A DNA stretch of 64,000 nucleotides from contig JAXDIG010000009.1 of the NCBI GenBank assembly GCA_034664125.1, forward strand, positions 67,404 to 131,403, in the 5' to 3' direction. Source of the DNA: JACVRW01 sp034664125 (GTDB lineage: Bacteria > Actinomycetota > Thermoleophilia > Solirubrobacterales > Thermoleophilaceae). The notes beneath the pieces are model-generated. The model had not been told where the DNA came from and searched no databases. It saw nothing but the letters and a program-made list of their open reading frames with translations. The position numbers were made by a program, and so were the translations under genes. Shown here in pieces: positions 8,080-16,870 of this stretch (position 1 is its first letter; every line of letters starts with the position of its first letter).

Positions 8080-8772
8080 CTAGTCGAAGTCGAAGTCGCG
8101 CGGCGGCTTCTGCTCGAACCAGAGCCGGTCGTGCTCGGGCGTCTCCTGAAGGAAGTCCGGCGTGTCCTCCAGGACGTCGGCGTCCTCGTCGGAGGCGTCC
8201 TCGTCGTCCTCGTCCAACGACCCCTGTTCGTGACCCGCGGGCTCGTCTTCCTGCTCGTCTTCATCGTCCAGGAAGTCGTCGTCGAGGGCCTCGAAGCCCT
8301 GCGGCGGCGTGTCGCCGGCGCGGGGAGGCTCGTGTTCGTCCTCGTCGAAGCCGGTGTCGGCGGATTGGGGCTGCTCGGCCGGCGGCTCATCCTCCACCCC
8401 GGCGGCCGGCGGCTCCTCGTGCGGCGCCTCCGGTTCGAGCATCTCAGGGGGCACCTCGTAGATCGCCGTCTCCGTGGCGTGCGGGTCAGAGCGCATCGCG
8501 TCGTCGGGCAGCGCCTCGGACAGCTCCGGCTCGCCGGGGTGCTCGTTGTCGACCCCCAGGTCGGGATCCGGCAGCGCCTCCTGATGCGCAGCCTCGACCT
8601 CCGCCGGCGCCTGTTCGCCGGTCCCGTTGCCGTCGTCCGCTTCGGCGGGAGCCACCTCGCGGCGTGCGGGGCCGAGCGCCTCTGCCTCCTGGCGGCGGAG
8701 CTCTTCCTCGGCCGCGCCGTGGCGCCGCTTCAGGTCGAGATGCTCCCGAATCGCATCGTCGAGAACGCCCAT
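8080..8772 (-). CDS. Acidic low-complexity protein, unknown function
   Basis: A 230-residue protein. The N-terminal part (MGVLDDAIREHLDLKRRHGA) is helical and basic. The rest is dominated by Asp, Glu and Pro and ends in an aromatic/acidic tail (DRLWFEQKPPRDFDFD). The LDDAIREHLDLKRRHGA opening is seen in conserved actinobacterial proteins of unknown function, often about this short. It is probably cytoplasmic and largely disordered. It is transcribed just downstream of the diguanylate cyclase, on the same strand with a 54-bp gap. Confidence 0.75.
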   Translation of the reverse strand: MGVLDDAIREHLDLKRRHGAAEEELRRQEAEALGPARREVAPAEADDGNGTGEQAPAEVEAAHQEALPDPDLGVDNEHPGEPELSEALPDDAMRSDPHATETAIYEVPPEMLEPEAPHEEPPAAGVEDEPPAEQPQSADTGFDEDEHEPPRAGDTPPQGFEALDDDFLDDEDEQEDEPAGHEQGSLDEDDEDASDEDADVLEDTPDFLQETPEHDRLWFEQKPPRDFDFD

Positions 8773-8826
8773 CGCGCGAAGCCTATCGAGGCAGGGAGGA
8801 CGCCCTGGGTCCGCCCACCGGACCGC

Positions 8827-10815
8827 TCAGCCGGCCGCCGGCACCGGCTGGGCGCGTTCGACCCTGTTCCGGCCCGCCCGCTTGGCGCGGTAGAGCGCCG
8901 CGTCGGCCGCGGCGATCAGACCCTCCCTGGTGGCCGCGCTCTCGGGCAGCGACGCGACCCCGAAGCTTCCCTGCAGCCGCAGCGAACCCTCGCCGTCCAC
9001 GCGCGGGATCTCCAGGCGCTCTACGGCCTCGCGAATGCGCTCGGCCAGCTGCTCGGCGCCCTGGGCATCCGTCTGGGGGAGGATCACGGCCAGCTCCTCG
9101 CCGCCGTAGCGCGCGGGCGCGTCGATGTCGCGTGAGAAGTCACGCAGCACGTCGGCGACCAGGGCGAGCACCTCGTCCCCCTGCTGATGGCCGTACTCGT
9201 CGTTGATCTGCTTGAAGTGGTCGAGGTCCAGCATCACGAGCGCCAGCGGCGTGTTGAAGCGGCGGCTGCGTTCGATCTCCTGTTCGAGGATGCTGTGGAA
9301 CGCGCGCACGTTGGCCAGGCCGGTCAGCTCGTCGGTCACCGCCTGGCGCTCGACCGTCTCGTGCAAGGCCGCGTTCTCGATCGACACCACGGCCTGGCCG
9401 GCCAGGTACTGGAGCAGCTCCTCCTCCTCGCGGGAGAAGCGGCGCCTGCGCCGGGCGATCGAGAGCACGCCGAGGTACTCGGTCGCGGACGACCCCGGCA
9501 GGCCGAGCATCGGGACCGCCAGCGCATGCACCTTCCCGACGCTTGCCGGAGTCGCCACCCGCGGCGGGCGCGCCGGCTCACCGTCCCCGGTCGGGAGCGC
9601 GCGCTTCGGGCCGACCACGCGCACCCCAGACGCACGCCTCTCGGCCGCCAGCATCGCCTGCCGCAGGTCGTCGTCCTCGCTGCCGAGAGCGCTCTCGGTG
9701 AAGGCAGCCTCGTCGACGGGACTGGCGCGGCCCGCCTCGGCCTCGCAGGCGTCGACCGCGGTGCGCACAGCCAGCGCGACGACGCCGTTGCGGTCGAGGC
9801 CCATGGCCAGCGCGTCGCCGACGCGGCGGATTGCCTCGGTCAGCTCACCGCGCTGGCGATGGACCTCCTCGATCTTCGACGCGAGCTGCTCCGACATGCT
9901 GTTGAACTCGCGGCCCAGCTGAGCGAACTCGTCATGGCCCTCGACGGGGACGGGCTGCCTGAAGTCGCCGCGGGCGAGCCGGCGGGCGGCGACGAGGAAG
10001 GTGTCGATCTGCTGGGTGAGGGCGCGGCTGACGACCCCGGCGGAGACGACCGCGAGCGCCAGGAAGGCGAGCAGCAGGCCGCCGATCAGCAGGCGGCTGT
10101 GGGAGATCGTGTCCGACAGGGCCGCGGTGTTGCGGAACAGGGCCACCTCCAGCGGCGGGCCACCGGGCTCGTGGAGCGGCTCGACTCGGCCGCGGTACTC
10201 GTCGCCGGCGAGCTGGAAAGCGTGCGGGTCGCCCTGCTCGCCGAGCCGGCTGCGGGGCCCAAGGCCCTCGACGGTCGCGGCAAGGAGCCGGCCGTTGCGG
10301 AAGACGCCGACGTTGTAGCCGGTGAGCTTGCGGACACGTGCGGCGAAGTTGCGGGCGTCGGTGAGCGAGACGATCAGGGTGCCGCGCATCTGGTCGCCGG
10401 CAGACAGAGGGGCGGCCTTCGAGGCCATGCCGCGCGGCGAGCCGGCACGGGCGATCAGCCGGCCGGCGTCGGAGGAGCGGAGCTGGATCGAAACGATCCC
10501 GGTCGGGCCGCCGAGCAGCTGCTCCATGCGCTGCTGGATGCCAGTGCCCGAGGCGAGGGCGGCGGTGAGCTGGGGATCGGAGGCGACCTCGCGCAAGGCG
10601 GGGCCCGCAGCCGCGGCGGAATCCTCGTAGATGGAGAAGGCGGTGCGTGTGCCGGCAGAGACGCCCGCGTCGGCCTTGCCGGTTTCGCTGCGGGCGGTCA
10701 GCGTGAACAGGACGATCGCGAGCGCGATCATCGGGAGGATCACGAGCAGAACGAAGAAGAGCCGCAGTCTCGCCCGGAAGTTCACTCGAGGCCAGACTAC
10801 ATTCGGTCCGCCCAT
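8827..10815 (-). CDS. Membrane-bound GAF-GGDEF diguanylate cyclase
   Basis: 662 residues predicted to make the second messenger c-di-GMP from GTP. The order is: membrane helix (about 18-40), extracytoplasmic sensor region (41-240), second helix (242-264), HAMP-like linker (265-318), GAF-like region (about 335-485) and GGDEF domain (495-655). The active-site loop is GGEEL (571-575), an active variant. Metal-binding D530 lies in MLDLDHFKQIND, and an inhibitory RxxD site is present five residues before the GGEEL (R562-D565), implying product feedback. The ATG start is used; an internal GTG (VNFRARLRL) is also possible. Ligand unknown. Confidence 0.92.
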   Translation of the reverse strand: MGGPNVVWPRVNFRARLRLFFVLLVILPMIALAIVLFTLTARSETGKADAGVSAGTRTAFSIYEDSAAAAGPALREVASDPQLTAALASGTGIQQRMEQLLGGPTGIVSIQLRSSDAGRLIARAGSPRGMASKAAPLSAGDQMRGTLIVSLTDARNFAARVRKLTGYNVGVFRNGRLLAATVEGLGPRSRLGEQGDPHAFQLAGDEYRGRVEPLHEPGGPPLEVALFRNTAALSDTISHSRLLIGGLLLAFLALAVVSAGVVSRALTQQIDTFLVAARRLARGDFRQPVPVEGHDEFAQLGREFNSMSEQLASKIEEVHRQRGELTEAIRRVGDALAMGLDRNGVVALAVRTAVDACEAEAGRASPVDEAAFTESALGSEDDDLRQAMLAAERRASGVRVVGPKRALPTGDGEPARPPRVATPASVGKVHALAVPMLGLPGSSATEYLGVLSIARRRRRFSREEEELLQYLAGQAVVSIENAALHETVERQAVTDELTGLANVRAFHSILEQEIERSRRFNTPLALVMLDLDHFKQINDEYGHQQGDEVLALVADVLRDFSRDIDAPARYGGEELAVILPQTDAQGAEQLAERIREAVERLEIPRVDGEGSLRLQGSFGVASLPESAATREGLIAAADAALYRAKRAGRNRVERAQPVPAAG

Positions 10816-10864
10816 TTCCGGAGCAGTCCGGGAGCCCGGCGCGCCGCTACGATGGACGAGCCAC

Positions 10865-10937
10865 GGGGCTATAGCTCAGTTGGGAGAGCGCCTGGATCGC
10901 ACCCAGGAGGTCGCCGGTTCGAGTCCGGCTAGCTCCA
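10865..10937 (+). tRNA. tRNA-Ala(CGC)
   Basis: A 73-nt cloverleaf. The acceptor stem GGGGCTA/TAGCTCC includes the alanine identity pair G3:U70. The anticodon loop ATCGCAC sits between arms CCTGG and CCAGG, giving anticodon CGC. CCA is not encoded. A TACGAT hexamer 11 nt upstream may be the -10. The gene marks the boundary between backbone genes and the accessory region, and is a plausible integration target. Confidence 0.95.
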
Positions 10938-11011
10938 TTCTCAGAAGTCCCTGCATGTCGGCTACTTCTGTTCGCGGCGAATCGGGGGAGATCGCCGGAG
11001 ATCGCGCTCCG

Positions 11012-11033
11012 TTTCAGGCACTAGTGCCTGAAA
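11012..11033. repeat. Perfect 22-bp palindrome
   Basis: The half-site TTTCAGGCACT is followed directly by its exact reverse complement AGTGCCTGAAA, with no spacer. It lies 74 bp downstream of the tRNA 3' end, between two sets of 10-bp tandem repeats. It could be a recombinase or regulator binding site. No T-run follows, so a terminator is less likely. Confidence 0.75.
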
Positions 11034-11040
11034 TCGCGGC

Positions 11041-11070
11041 GATTGCCGCGGATTGCCGTGGATTCGGGTG
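11041..11070 (+). repeat. Three 10-bp tandem repeats
   Basis: Consecutive 10-mers GATTGCCGCG, GATTGCCGTG and GATTCGGGTG lie head to tail. Ten-base periodicity places them on one face of the helix, as expected for cooperative protein binding. Two related units starting GAGATCGC lie on the other side of the palindrome at 10988-11007. Confidence 0.6.
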
Positions 11071-11271
11071 ATTAGGCTCGCTGCGGTAACCGGGTCGAGC
11101 TATGGTCGCCGGCGTCGATATCAAGTGGCCCCGGCGGCGCTGGAACGCCCCGGGGCCTGGCACCGAGGAACCAGGCCTCGATGCACCGCTGATTGTCGCG
11201 CGCTTCGGATTGTCGCGTCGGTCGGCCGGATCGGGCCTGTTCCTTCGGCGCCAAACCCAAAGGAGCAGACC

Positions 11272-11694
11272 ATGCCGTTGACGATCAGCCGGGAGCAGCG
11301 TGACGCTCTCTACGAGTTGGTGGTGAACCACCTGAGCGCGATCGGCGATGTTTGGATCGAGTTGCAGCGGCGCGATCAAGCGACCGCGAAGCGTCAGGCG
11401 CAGGAGTTCGTCGAGGATCTGCACCTGATGGGCGACCTCGGTTGGGACGAGACAATCGAGGCCGAGCAGGTCACGTTGACTGTGCCGCGGGACGAGTTGG
11501 TCGGGACGCTCGCTCGGTTGCACCGCGGAGCCGTCGGAGCGCTCGGGGCGTACGTGATGGGGCCCAAGGATGAGGAGATCGCCGCCGAGGGCGATCTGAC
11601 GGCCGTGGCGGCGATCGGGGAGCTGTTGAGCCGTGTCGCCAGCGCGCCATGCTCGGCCGCGGATGCGGGCCGAACCGAGGAGGGTTCACGATGA
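11272..11694 (+). CDS. Hypothetical protein, accessory-region type
   Basis: 140 residues, mostly helical and acidic, starting MPLTISREQRDALYELVVNH. A good ribosome binding site (AGGAG, 6 nt before the ATG) fixes the start. Its stop overlaps the start of the next gene (ATGA), so the two are coupled. No domain is recognised. The neighbour is a winged-helix protein, so it may be a regulatory partner. Confidence 0.7.
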   Translation: MPLTISREQRDALYELVVNHLSAIGDVWIELQRRDQATAKRQAQEFVEDLHLMGDLGWDETIEAEQVTLTVPRDELVGTLARLHRGAVGALGAYVMGPKDEEIAAEGDLTAVAAIGELLSRVASAPCSAADAGRTEEGSR

Positions 11695-12143
11695 GCGCCG
11701 CCAGGCGATCAAGCGCGGAGGCGGTCGTCGCGTTGCTCAAGTCGAGGCGCGACGCGTCGGTGTCCGAGATCGCCGCAGCGACCGGCCTGGGGCGATCGAC
11801 CGTCGGCAAGGCGCTCGCCCGCCTCGAGCGGGATGGGCACGTCTGTCGAAGTCCCGGCGGGTGCGATGGCGCCCGCCGGTCGCCGGAGCGCTGGGCGATC
11901 AGGGCGCCCAAGGACCCCGGCCGGCGACGCGCAAGCGCCAAGCGGCTGCGTCCCGGACAGCTGGACGGGCTCGTGCTCGACTACCTCGCCAAGCATGCCG
12001 AGCGCGAGCCCCTAACCCCTACCGCAGTTGCGAACGGGCTTGGGCGCTCTGCAGGCGCGGTGGGCAACTGCCTGGCCCGGCTCGCTGCCACTAGGCGTAT
12101 CCGCCAGGTCAGCAAGCAACCACGCCGCTACCAGCGCACCTGA
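11691..12143 (+). CDS. Winged-helix DNA-binding protein (MarR-like)
   Basis: 150 residues. Residues 5-50 form a clear helix-turn-helix (AVVALLKSRRDASVSEIAAATG, then GRSTVGKALARLERDGHV), as in MarR- or Rok-type transcription factors. A second similar HTH may lie near residues 90-135 (LTPTAVANGLGRSAGAVGNCLARL). Two such domains in one small chain suggest a DNA-binding regulator without a ligand domain. The start has a GGAGG site 8 nt upstream and overlaps the previous stop. Confidence 0.72.
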   Translation: MSAARRSSAEAVVALLKSRRDASVSEIAAATGLGRSTVGKALARLERDGHVCRSPGGCDGARRSPERWAIRAPKDPGRRRASAKRLRPGQLDGLVLDYLAKHAEREPLTPTAVANGLGRSAGAVGNCLARLAATRRIRQVSKQPRRYQRT

Positions 12144-12164
12144 CTCTGGACGGGAGCCCTCGTT

Positions 12165-12926
12165 GTGGCGGAGGCATGGCATATCGTTCGCACGCTGCGC
12201 GCGTTGGAGATGCTCGCAGTCGCACCAAGGTCGGCACCCGAGCTGGCGGCCGGCCTACAAGCGCACGTCCGCACAGCGCGGCGGCTCCTCAGACAGCTCG
12301 AATCCGAGGGCTACGTCTACCTAGGCGACGACCACCGACGCCGGTACCGGCCGACGATGCGCATCGCGGCGCTGGCCGGTCAGGTCGTGGCGCGGGCCGA
12401 GCTCACCCAGACCGCCGTCCCGTACGTGACGGCGCTGCGCGACGAACTCGGCGAGTCCTGCCACCTCTGCGTGCCGAGCTACCTGTCCGTGCTCTGCCTA
12501 GTCCACGCCCCCGCTCGGCAGGGCGGTGACTGCCGACCCCACCTGCGCGAACTTATCCCCGCCCACTCCACAGCGTCTGGCAAAGCACTGCTGGCGTGGC
12601 GCAACAGCTGGAGCAACGCCGTGTTGGAGCAACCGCTTGAGTCATTCACCGGCCGGACCTTGACCGGCCCTGAGGCGCTGCGCCGCCAGCTGGGACACAC
12701 ACGAGCGCGCGGCTACGCCATCGAGGACCGCGAGTACGCCCAGGACACCCGCGGGATCGCCGCACCCGTACTCTCGTCCACCGGCGAGGCGATCGCAGCC
12801 GTCGCCGTTGTTGCCACGACGACGCGGCTCCCTACCGAGACCATCGCCACGGTCGCCGAGGCGGTCATCCGCGCCGCGACCGCCCTGTCGAGTGCTCCAA
12901 GTCGGAGTCAGGGAGGCACCGAGTGA
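12165..12926 (+). CDS. IclR-family transcriptional regulator
   Basis: 253 residues from a GTG start. The N-terminal HTH (residues 5-55) ends in GYVYLGDDHRRRYRPTMRI. A GAF-like effector domain follows, with family features such as IPAHSTASGKALLAW, RARGYAIEDREYAQDTRGIAAPV and a final TTRLPTETIATVAEAVIRAA segment. The effector is unknown. It lies 21 bp after the winged-helix gene and probably shares its transcript. No metabolic operon is adjacent, which is unusual for this family. Confidence 0.85.
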   Translation: MAEAWHIVRTLRALEMLAVAPRSAPELAAGLQAHVRTARRLLRQLESEGYVYLGDDHRRRYRPTMRIAALAGQVVARAELTQTAVPYVTALRDELGESCHLCVPSYLSVLCLVHAPARQGGDCRPHLRELIPAHSTASGKALLAWRNSWSNAVLEQPLESFTGRTLTGPEALRRQLGHTRARGYAIEDREYAQDTRGIAAPVLSSTGEAIAAVAVVATTTRLPTETIATVAEAVIRAATALSSAPSRSQGGTE

Positions 12927-13098
12927 TCACCCGGGGTCGCCGAGCGGTCGCTTCTCCTTCCACGCGGGAGCAGCACTCTCGGCTCTGTCCGCCATTGCTT
13001 CGCGTCCCTCGCCATCGTTTTGCCGCTCTACCGCGCCGGCCGCCTGCATTGCGCTGTACACCGGTCGGGCGGGCGAGCTTCCGGTTCGCCGACCTCGG

Positions 13099-15339
13099 TC
13101 AGTTGGGGCCTGGCGCAGGTTCCATTCCGGCGCGCGTGCGAAGGAGTCGGACCAGTTCGGCCTGCATCCCCTCAGCGCCATCCCTCGCGATCGGGCCTAG
13201 TCTTTGTCGCGCCGCGTCCATGCCGTCGCGAACCCGACGATCGATGACATGCGGCCGCAGGTCTGCGAGCTCGCCACGTATCTTGTCGGCTTCTTCCAGG
13301 ACCTCATGGGGCAGCAGCTCGAGTGAGCCGAGATCGGTCGCGAGGGGGAGGACGGTTTCCGTCTGCTTCGAGATTCGGTTTCGTAGAGGTCCGATGGAGA
13401 GGTAGCTGACCATGAAATCAGGGCTCAGCGTCGGCGGAGCCGGGATGTCATCGGCCCGCATGTACTCCTTCAAGCCCTCGCCGATCTTGAAGGCCGCTCC
13501 ATCGAGGGTGAGCCACCAATGCTTTTGTCCGAAGTGCGCGCTGCGACTGCGCCGGCGGAGGTGCGTGACACCCACGTAGTTCTCAACGTCATGCGCGACG
13601 AGCCGACGCTGCAAGTCGGGATCGAGCTCTCGCTCGCGGGCTTCCTGAGCTGCATGGAACAGCTCCTGTACTCCGTAACGGAACTCCTCAGGCTCCTTCT
13701 CGGCTTCGTCCTCCAAGTTCCGGATGCGAATCCCGAACGTCTGCCGCGCGTAATCGGCAATGTCGTCAATTGGATTGGCGTGGCCGCGAAAGGTTTCGAT
13801 CCACGCCGCGAAGTGGCCGCGGTGCTTACCAGTGAGGCTAAAGGCAGTGAACAGAAACGGAACGCGCCCTCGCCACTCCGGATCGGTCGGGCTGCGGCGC
13901 GCATACGCGAGGCATCTTCGAATATGCGCGTTCACCTCTTCAAGCACACCCTCGGTGACGTAGAGGTTGAGACCAGCCTCGCTCGCCGCTTGGAAAATGT
14001 TCGTGTATCCGCGGTCGGCCGGGTCGAGAAGGTCCTCGCCGAAGAGAGGCAGGAGGACGCTCGCATCGAGCCACACGTCGGCGTTCCCGAACAGCTTCAG
14101 CACGGTGGCCTGGACGTCCGGCGTTTCTCGCAGGAAGGCGTAGAGGGTGTAGCTGTCAGCGAGGGACCTAAGGAACTGTCGCACCTCATACGCTGGGGAG
14201 CGCATCACCTCCGATACAACACCGACTACGAGCGGCACCGCTCGCGCCTTGAGTCGTGAGTTGTCGGGGTGCTGGTTGAGGTCGCGTATCGTGGCGGTCT
14301 TGAGCGGGTCGCCGGCTGGAGGCGCGAAGCGGTCTCGCCGAACAGCCGCCGCGAATGCCTCACCTCGGTCGATCAGCACGCGCTCAAGGACCCGTCGAGT
14401 CCGACGCAAAAGGTCGGACCTGTCCTCAGGCAGCCGTATCTCGAGGTTGCCCGCGACGCGTAGTGCCACTCGCTCCAACTCGGCACGGAGGGCGGCCTCG
14501 TCAGCAGCCGCGTCCGTGAGCCGTCCCCTGAGCCGAACCGCCTCTTCGTGAGTCAGACAAAACTCGTCCTCCTTCCTCCAGTGGCGCAGGTACCGTTTTT
14601 CGAGTCGTTCTAGGGCGGAGTCGGTGTACCTGCGGGCGTCCTCTTGATGCTGCGCGGGCAGCGCCTTGCGGACTCGGCGATGCACCTCCTCGCGAGAGAT
14701 TCTGTGGTCAGAATCTGTGTCGCGAAGGACTGAGCGGACGATTGCCTCGAAGCTGAGCCTCGTGAGTCCTTTGTTTCTATCCTCGTCCTGCCATTGCAGC
14801 GCTAGATACACACATGCGGTTTCGGCCTCACCAGACGTCAGCCCGGCGTCCTCGACCCCGGCGTGGGCCCCCTCCATATACGGATCAACGACGTCCTTCG
14901 CGAGCGACTCCGCGGCTTGTTCGCGGCCCGGAGTCGCCTCCCCGCTGATCAGGGTCTGGCGATCGCGCACATCCAAATAAAGGCCGTAGTCCTTGAGCAA
15001 TTCCTCGCGAATCGCAGTCGCTGCGGTGCCGATCTCTTGGCTGGTGAGATAGATCAGGACCTTCGCGTCCGCGAGGTGTTCGCGGATGCGCTTTGCCGTC
15101 TGCCGAATCTTCGCGGCCCAATCGCTCGCGACGGAGTACTGCACCACGACGGACGGGCTCGCGCTTGGCTGCCAGAGAACTGCGTCAGTACCGCCGTCTC
15201 CAGCCATCGCGGCGACGGGCCGAAGCTCCGGGAACTCCGGCGCCAACCACTCGGACGCAAACGTTTCGAAGCGCTCCCACTGGTCCGGCCGCAGCAGAGA
15301 CAGAGCCAAACGTAGCCGCTGTCGGTTCATCCTTGTCAA
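13099..15339 (-). CDS. Two-domain putative nuclease: PD-(D/E)xK-like N-terminus and PIN-like domain
   Basis: A 746-residue protein with no close family I can name. Residues 20-110 look like a restriction-endonuclease-like fold: E25 in FETFASE, GDGGTDA with D52, then VVVQYS (Q67) and a Lys shortly after (AAKI). This is followed by VLIYLTSQEIG, a common final strand. The middle (150-400) is helical. Residues 415-540 resemble a PIN-like nuclease: DVWLDASVLLPLF (D425), then VLEEV (E467/E468) and later acidic positions. Such stand-alone multi-nuclease proteins are frequent in defence islands, but activity is inferred. The start is uncertain: TTG at 15339 has GGTGGAG upstream, ATG at 15330 is the alternative. 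It lies on the strand opposite to its left neighbours. Confidence 0.7.
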   Translation of the reverse strand: MTRMNRQRLRLALSLLRPDQWERFETFASEWLAPEFPELRPVAAMAGDGGTDAVLWQPSASPSVVVQYSVASDWAAKIRQTAKRIREHLADAKVLIYLTSQEIGTAATAIREELLKDYGLYLDVRDRQTLISGEATPGREQAAESLAKDVVDPYMEGAHAGVEDAGLTSGEAETACVYLALQWQDEDRNKGLTRLSFEAIVRSVLRDTDSDHRISREEVHRRVRKALPAQHQEDARRYTDSALERLEKRYLRHWRKEDEFCLTHEEAVRLRGRLTDAAADEAALRAELERVALRVAGNLEIRLPEDRSDLLRRTRRVLERVLIDRGEAFAAAVRRDRFAPPAGDPLKTATIRDLNQHPDNSRLKARAVPLVVGVVSEVMRSPAYEVRQFLRSLADSYTLYAFLRETPDVQATVLKLFGNADVWLDASVLLPLFGEDLLDPADRGYTNIFQAASEAGLNLYVTEGVLEEVNAHIRRCLAYARRSPTDPEWRGRVPFLFTAFSLTGKHRGHFAAWIETFRGHANPIDDIADYARQTFGIRIRNLEDEAEKEPEEFRYGVQELFHAAQEARERELDPDLQRRLVAHDVENYVGVTHLRRRSRSAHFGQKHWWLTLDGAAFKIGEGLKEYMRADDIPAPPTLSPDFMVSYLSIGPLRNRISKQTETVLPLATDLGSLELLPHEVLEEADKIRGELADLRPHVIDRRVRDGMDAARQRLGPIARDGAEGMQAELVRLLRTRAGMEPAPGPN

Positions 15340-15459
15340 CGTACTCCACCGGGTGGACCAGCGTTCCCCGGGCCCACCAATCTAGCTGTCGCGACAATCA
15401 TGGGCGAAGCGGCGCTTCGCGTCTGTAGCGCTTCGCGCGATTAGCGGCGCCGGGGTCGA

Positions 15460-16158
15460 TCAGAGCCGAAGCGAAGTGGTGACCTGGATCATTGGCGCGC
15501 GGCGGGTGTGGACGGTCTCGATGATTTCGGCATTGTCGATGCCTTGGAGGTAGACCGAGGTGATGCCGAGGTTGCTATGGCCGAGCTGGCGCTGAATGAC
15601 GACGAGCGGCACGCCCTCGCGAGCCATCTCGACGGCGTGGGCATGGCGCAGCTGATGCGGAGCGAAACGCCTGCGGACCCCAGCCGCGACGGCCGTGCGC
15701 CGCAGCTCAGCTCGAGCGGCGGCAGTCGACCACTGGCGACCACGCGTCCGGCCGTTAAGGACACAGAACAAATGGCCGACTGGAAGCCCGACACGTCGTT
15801 CGAGCCACGGCTGGAGTTCGTCCCAGCCCCACGTGTCCATGCCGACCTCGCGGCGGCGTCCGCCCTTGCCGCGACGCACGAGCAAAGCGCCGCGTCGGTG
15901 ATCAAGATCGGCTTCTACGAGCGCCAGCGCCTCCTGAATGCGCAGGCCGGCGCGCCAGAGGACCACGATCAAGCCACGCAACCGTTGGCCGTGCGCGGCA
16001 TCGCCAGCCTTGCGCATGACGGCGACAATCTCCTCGACTCGGGGCGGATCGGCCGGATAGCGGAAACCCTTGTTTCGCGGCGGTCGACCTGCATGGAAGC
16101 CGGGCATGGTCGCCGGCGAGCGGCGTCGACCGGCGCGGTCAAGCAGTATCTCGGACAT
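15460..16158 (-). CDS. Short tyrosine recombinase/integrase
   Basis: 232 residues starting MSEILLDRAGRRRS; GAGGAGGGG just upstream supports this ATG over the longer open frame. The catalytic set of tyrosine recombinases is present: Arg in RAGLRIQEAL, Lys in RRGKGGRRREV, HxxR in HQLRH, His in GHSNLG and the nucleophile Tyr in SVYLQG. There is only a minimal N-terminal SAM-like domain, so it may be a XerC/D-sized recombinase that moves small elements or cassettes. Similar short recombinases are abundant in Solirubrobacterales genomes. An inverted repeat with a 6-bp spacer lies 270 bp upstream (16427-16448). Confidence 0.85.
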   Translation of the reverse strand: MSEILLDRAGRRRSPATMPGFHAGRPPRNKGFRYPADPPRVEEIVAVMRKAGDAAHGQRLRGLIVVLWRAGLRIQEALALVEADLDHRRGALLVRRGKGGRRREVGMDTWGWDELQPWLERRVGLPVGHLFCVLNGRTRGRQWSTAAARAELRRTAVAAGVRRRFAPHQLRHAHAVEMAREGVPLVVIQRQLGHSNLGITSVYLQGIDNAEIIETVHTRRAPMIQVTTSLRL

Positions 16159-16870
16159 GACCCCTCCTCGGGTTCGGAGAACGCGACCGAGCATCCACCG
16201 AGAGCAGTCGCTCAGTGACCGAAGCAGGAGCGAGACGGAACTCGTCAGGCTGAGCGGCGCTACCGCCGCTCGTCCAAAGCAGCCGGCCCGTCGGCGGCTC
16301 GGTTTGCTGTCACGCGGAAGCGACACGCTGGATTCCCCGATCCCAAGACGTCGCTTCAGGACGGAAGATGGGCGAATCCTCTCCAGCGCTCCAGCATTGG
16401 GCCGATGGCGCGCGGCAGCACGGTCAGCGGTCGCTACAGCGCGACCGCCTGGCGGCACCATCAAGACCGGTTCGTATTTGCCAGTCGGGCAGCTGAGCGG
16501 GGTGGAGTGGTCTGCGACGTCTCTAGCGACGACCGGTAGGCTGGGCGCCGCCCAACGCTGAGCCCAAGCGAGCCAACATCCGACGCCCGCTCATCGGTCG
16601 AGGAGGCGTCAGCGCGAGCCGAGCGTCCTGGCTGCCGCTGAACCCGCGGTTGCTGATGTGAAGAGCCTGCTCGACGGCCTTGACCATGCAGTTCGCCGGG
16701 AAAGCCTCGTCGCCGTCCGAGCCGATGCCAAGCATCGGGACCACCCGACCGAGCGTCCCCCACCGTCCAGCTGCGCGCTCGCGTGGGTCGGGATGCCGAC
16801 GCCGTCGGCGAAGCAGGCCGTCCGCATAACCTGCATATTGCGGAAGTGGACTTCCTCGCCGAGCGCCCGC
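16159..16870. other. 712-bp gap with inverted repeat and a possible gene remnant
   Basis: No intact gene is convincing. On the minus strand, 16523-16744 encodes a stretch with natural protein composition (VPMLGIGSDGDEAF, then KAVEQALHISNRGF), while a different minus frame upstream carries FADGVGIPTHASAQLDGGG. This may be a frame-shifted remnant. An inverted repeat lies at 16427-16448. Confidence 0.4.
16427..16448. repeat. Inverted repeat with 6-bp spacer upstream of recombinase
   Basis: Arms GCGGTCGC and GCGACCGC are perfect and flank TACAGC. Tyrosine recombinase core sites have this layout (inverted arms around a 6-8 bp crossover). Its link to the recombinase at 15460-16158 is only positional. 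Confidence 0.4.

Larger units (their letters stand above)
10938..11271. other. Intergenic block after tRNA-Ala: palindrome and tandem repeats
   Basis: No gene is seen in these 334 bases. The block holds two 10-bp tandem units starting GAGATCGC (10988-11007), a perfect 22-bp palindrome (11012-11033) and three 10-bp units starting GATT (11041-11070). The remainder carries only the ribosome binding site of the next gene (AGGAG at 11261-11265). Confidence 0.7.

Noticed and set aside
16159..16464. N-terminal extension of the tyrosine recombinase
   Set aside because: The ribosome binding site and sequence character both start at MSEIL (16158).
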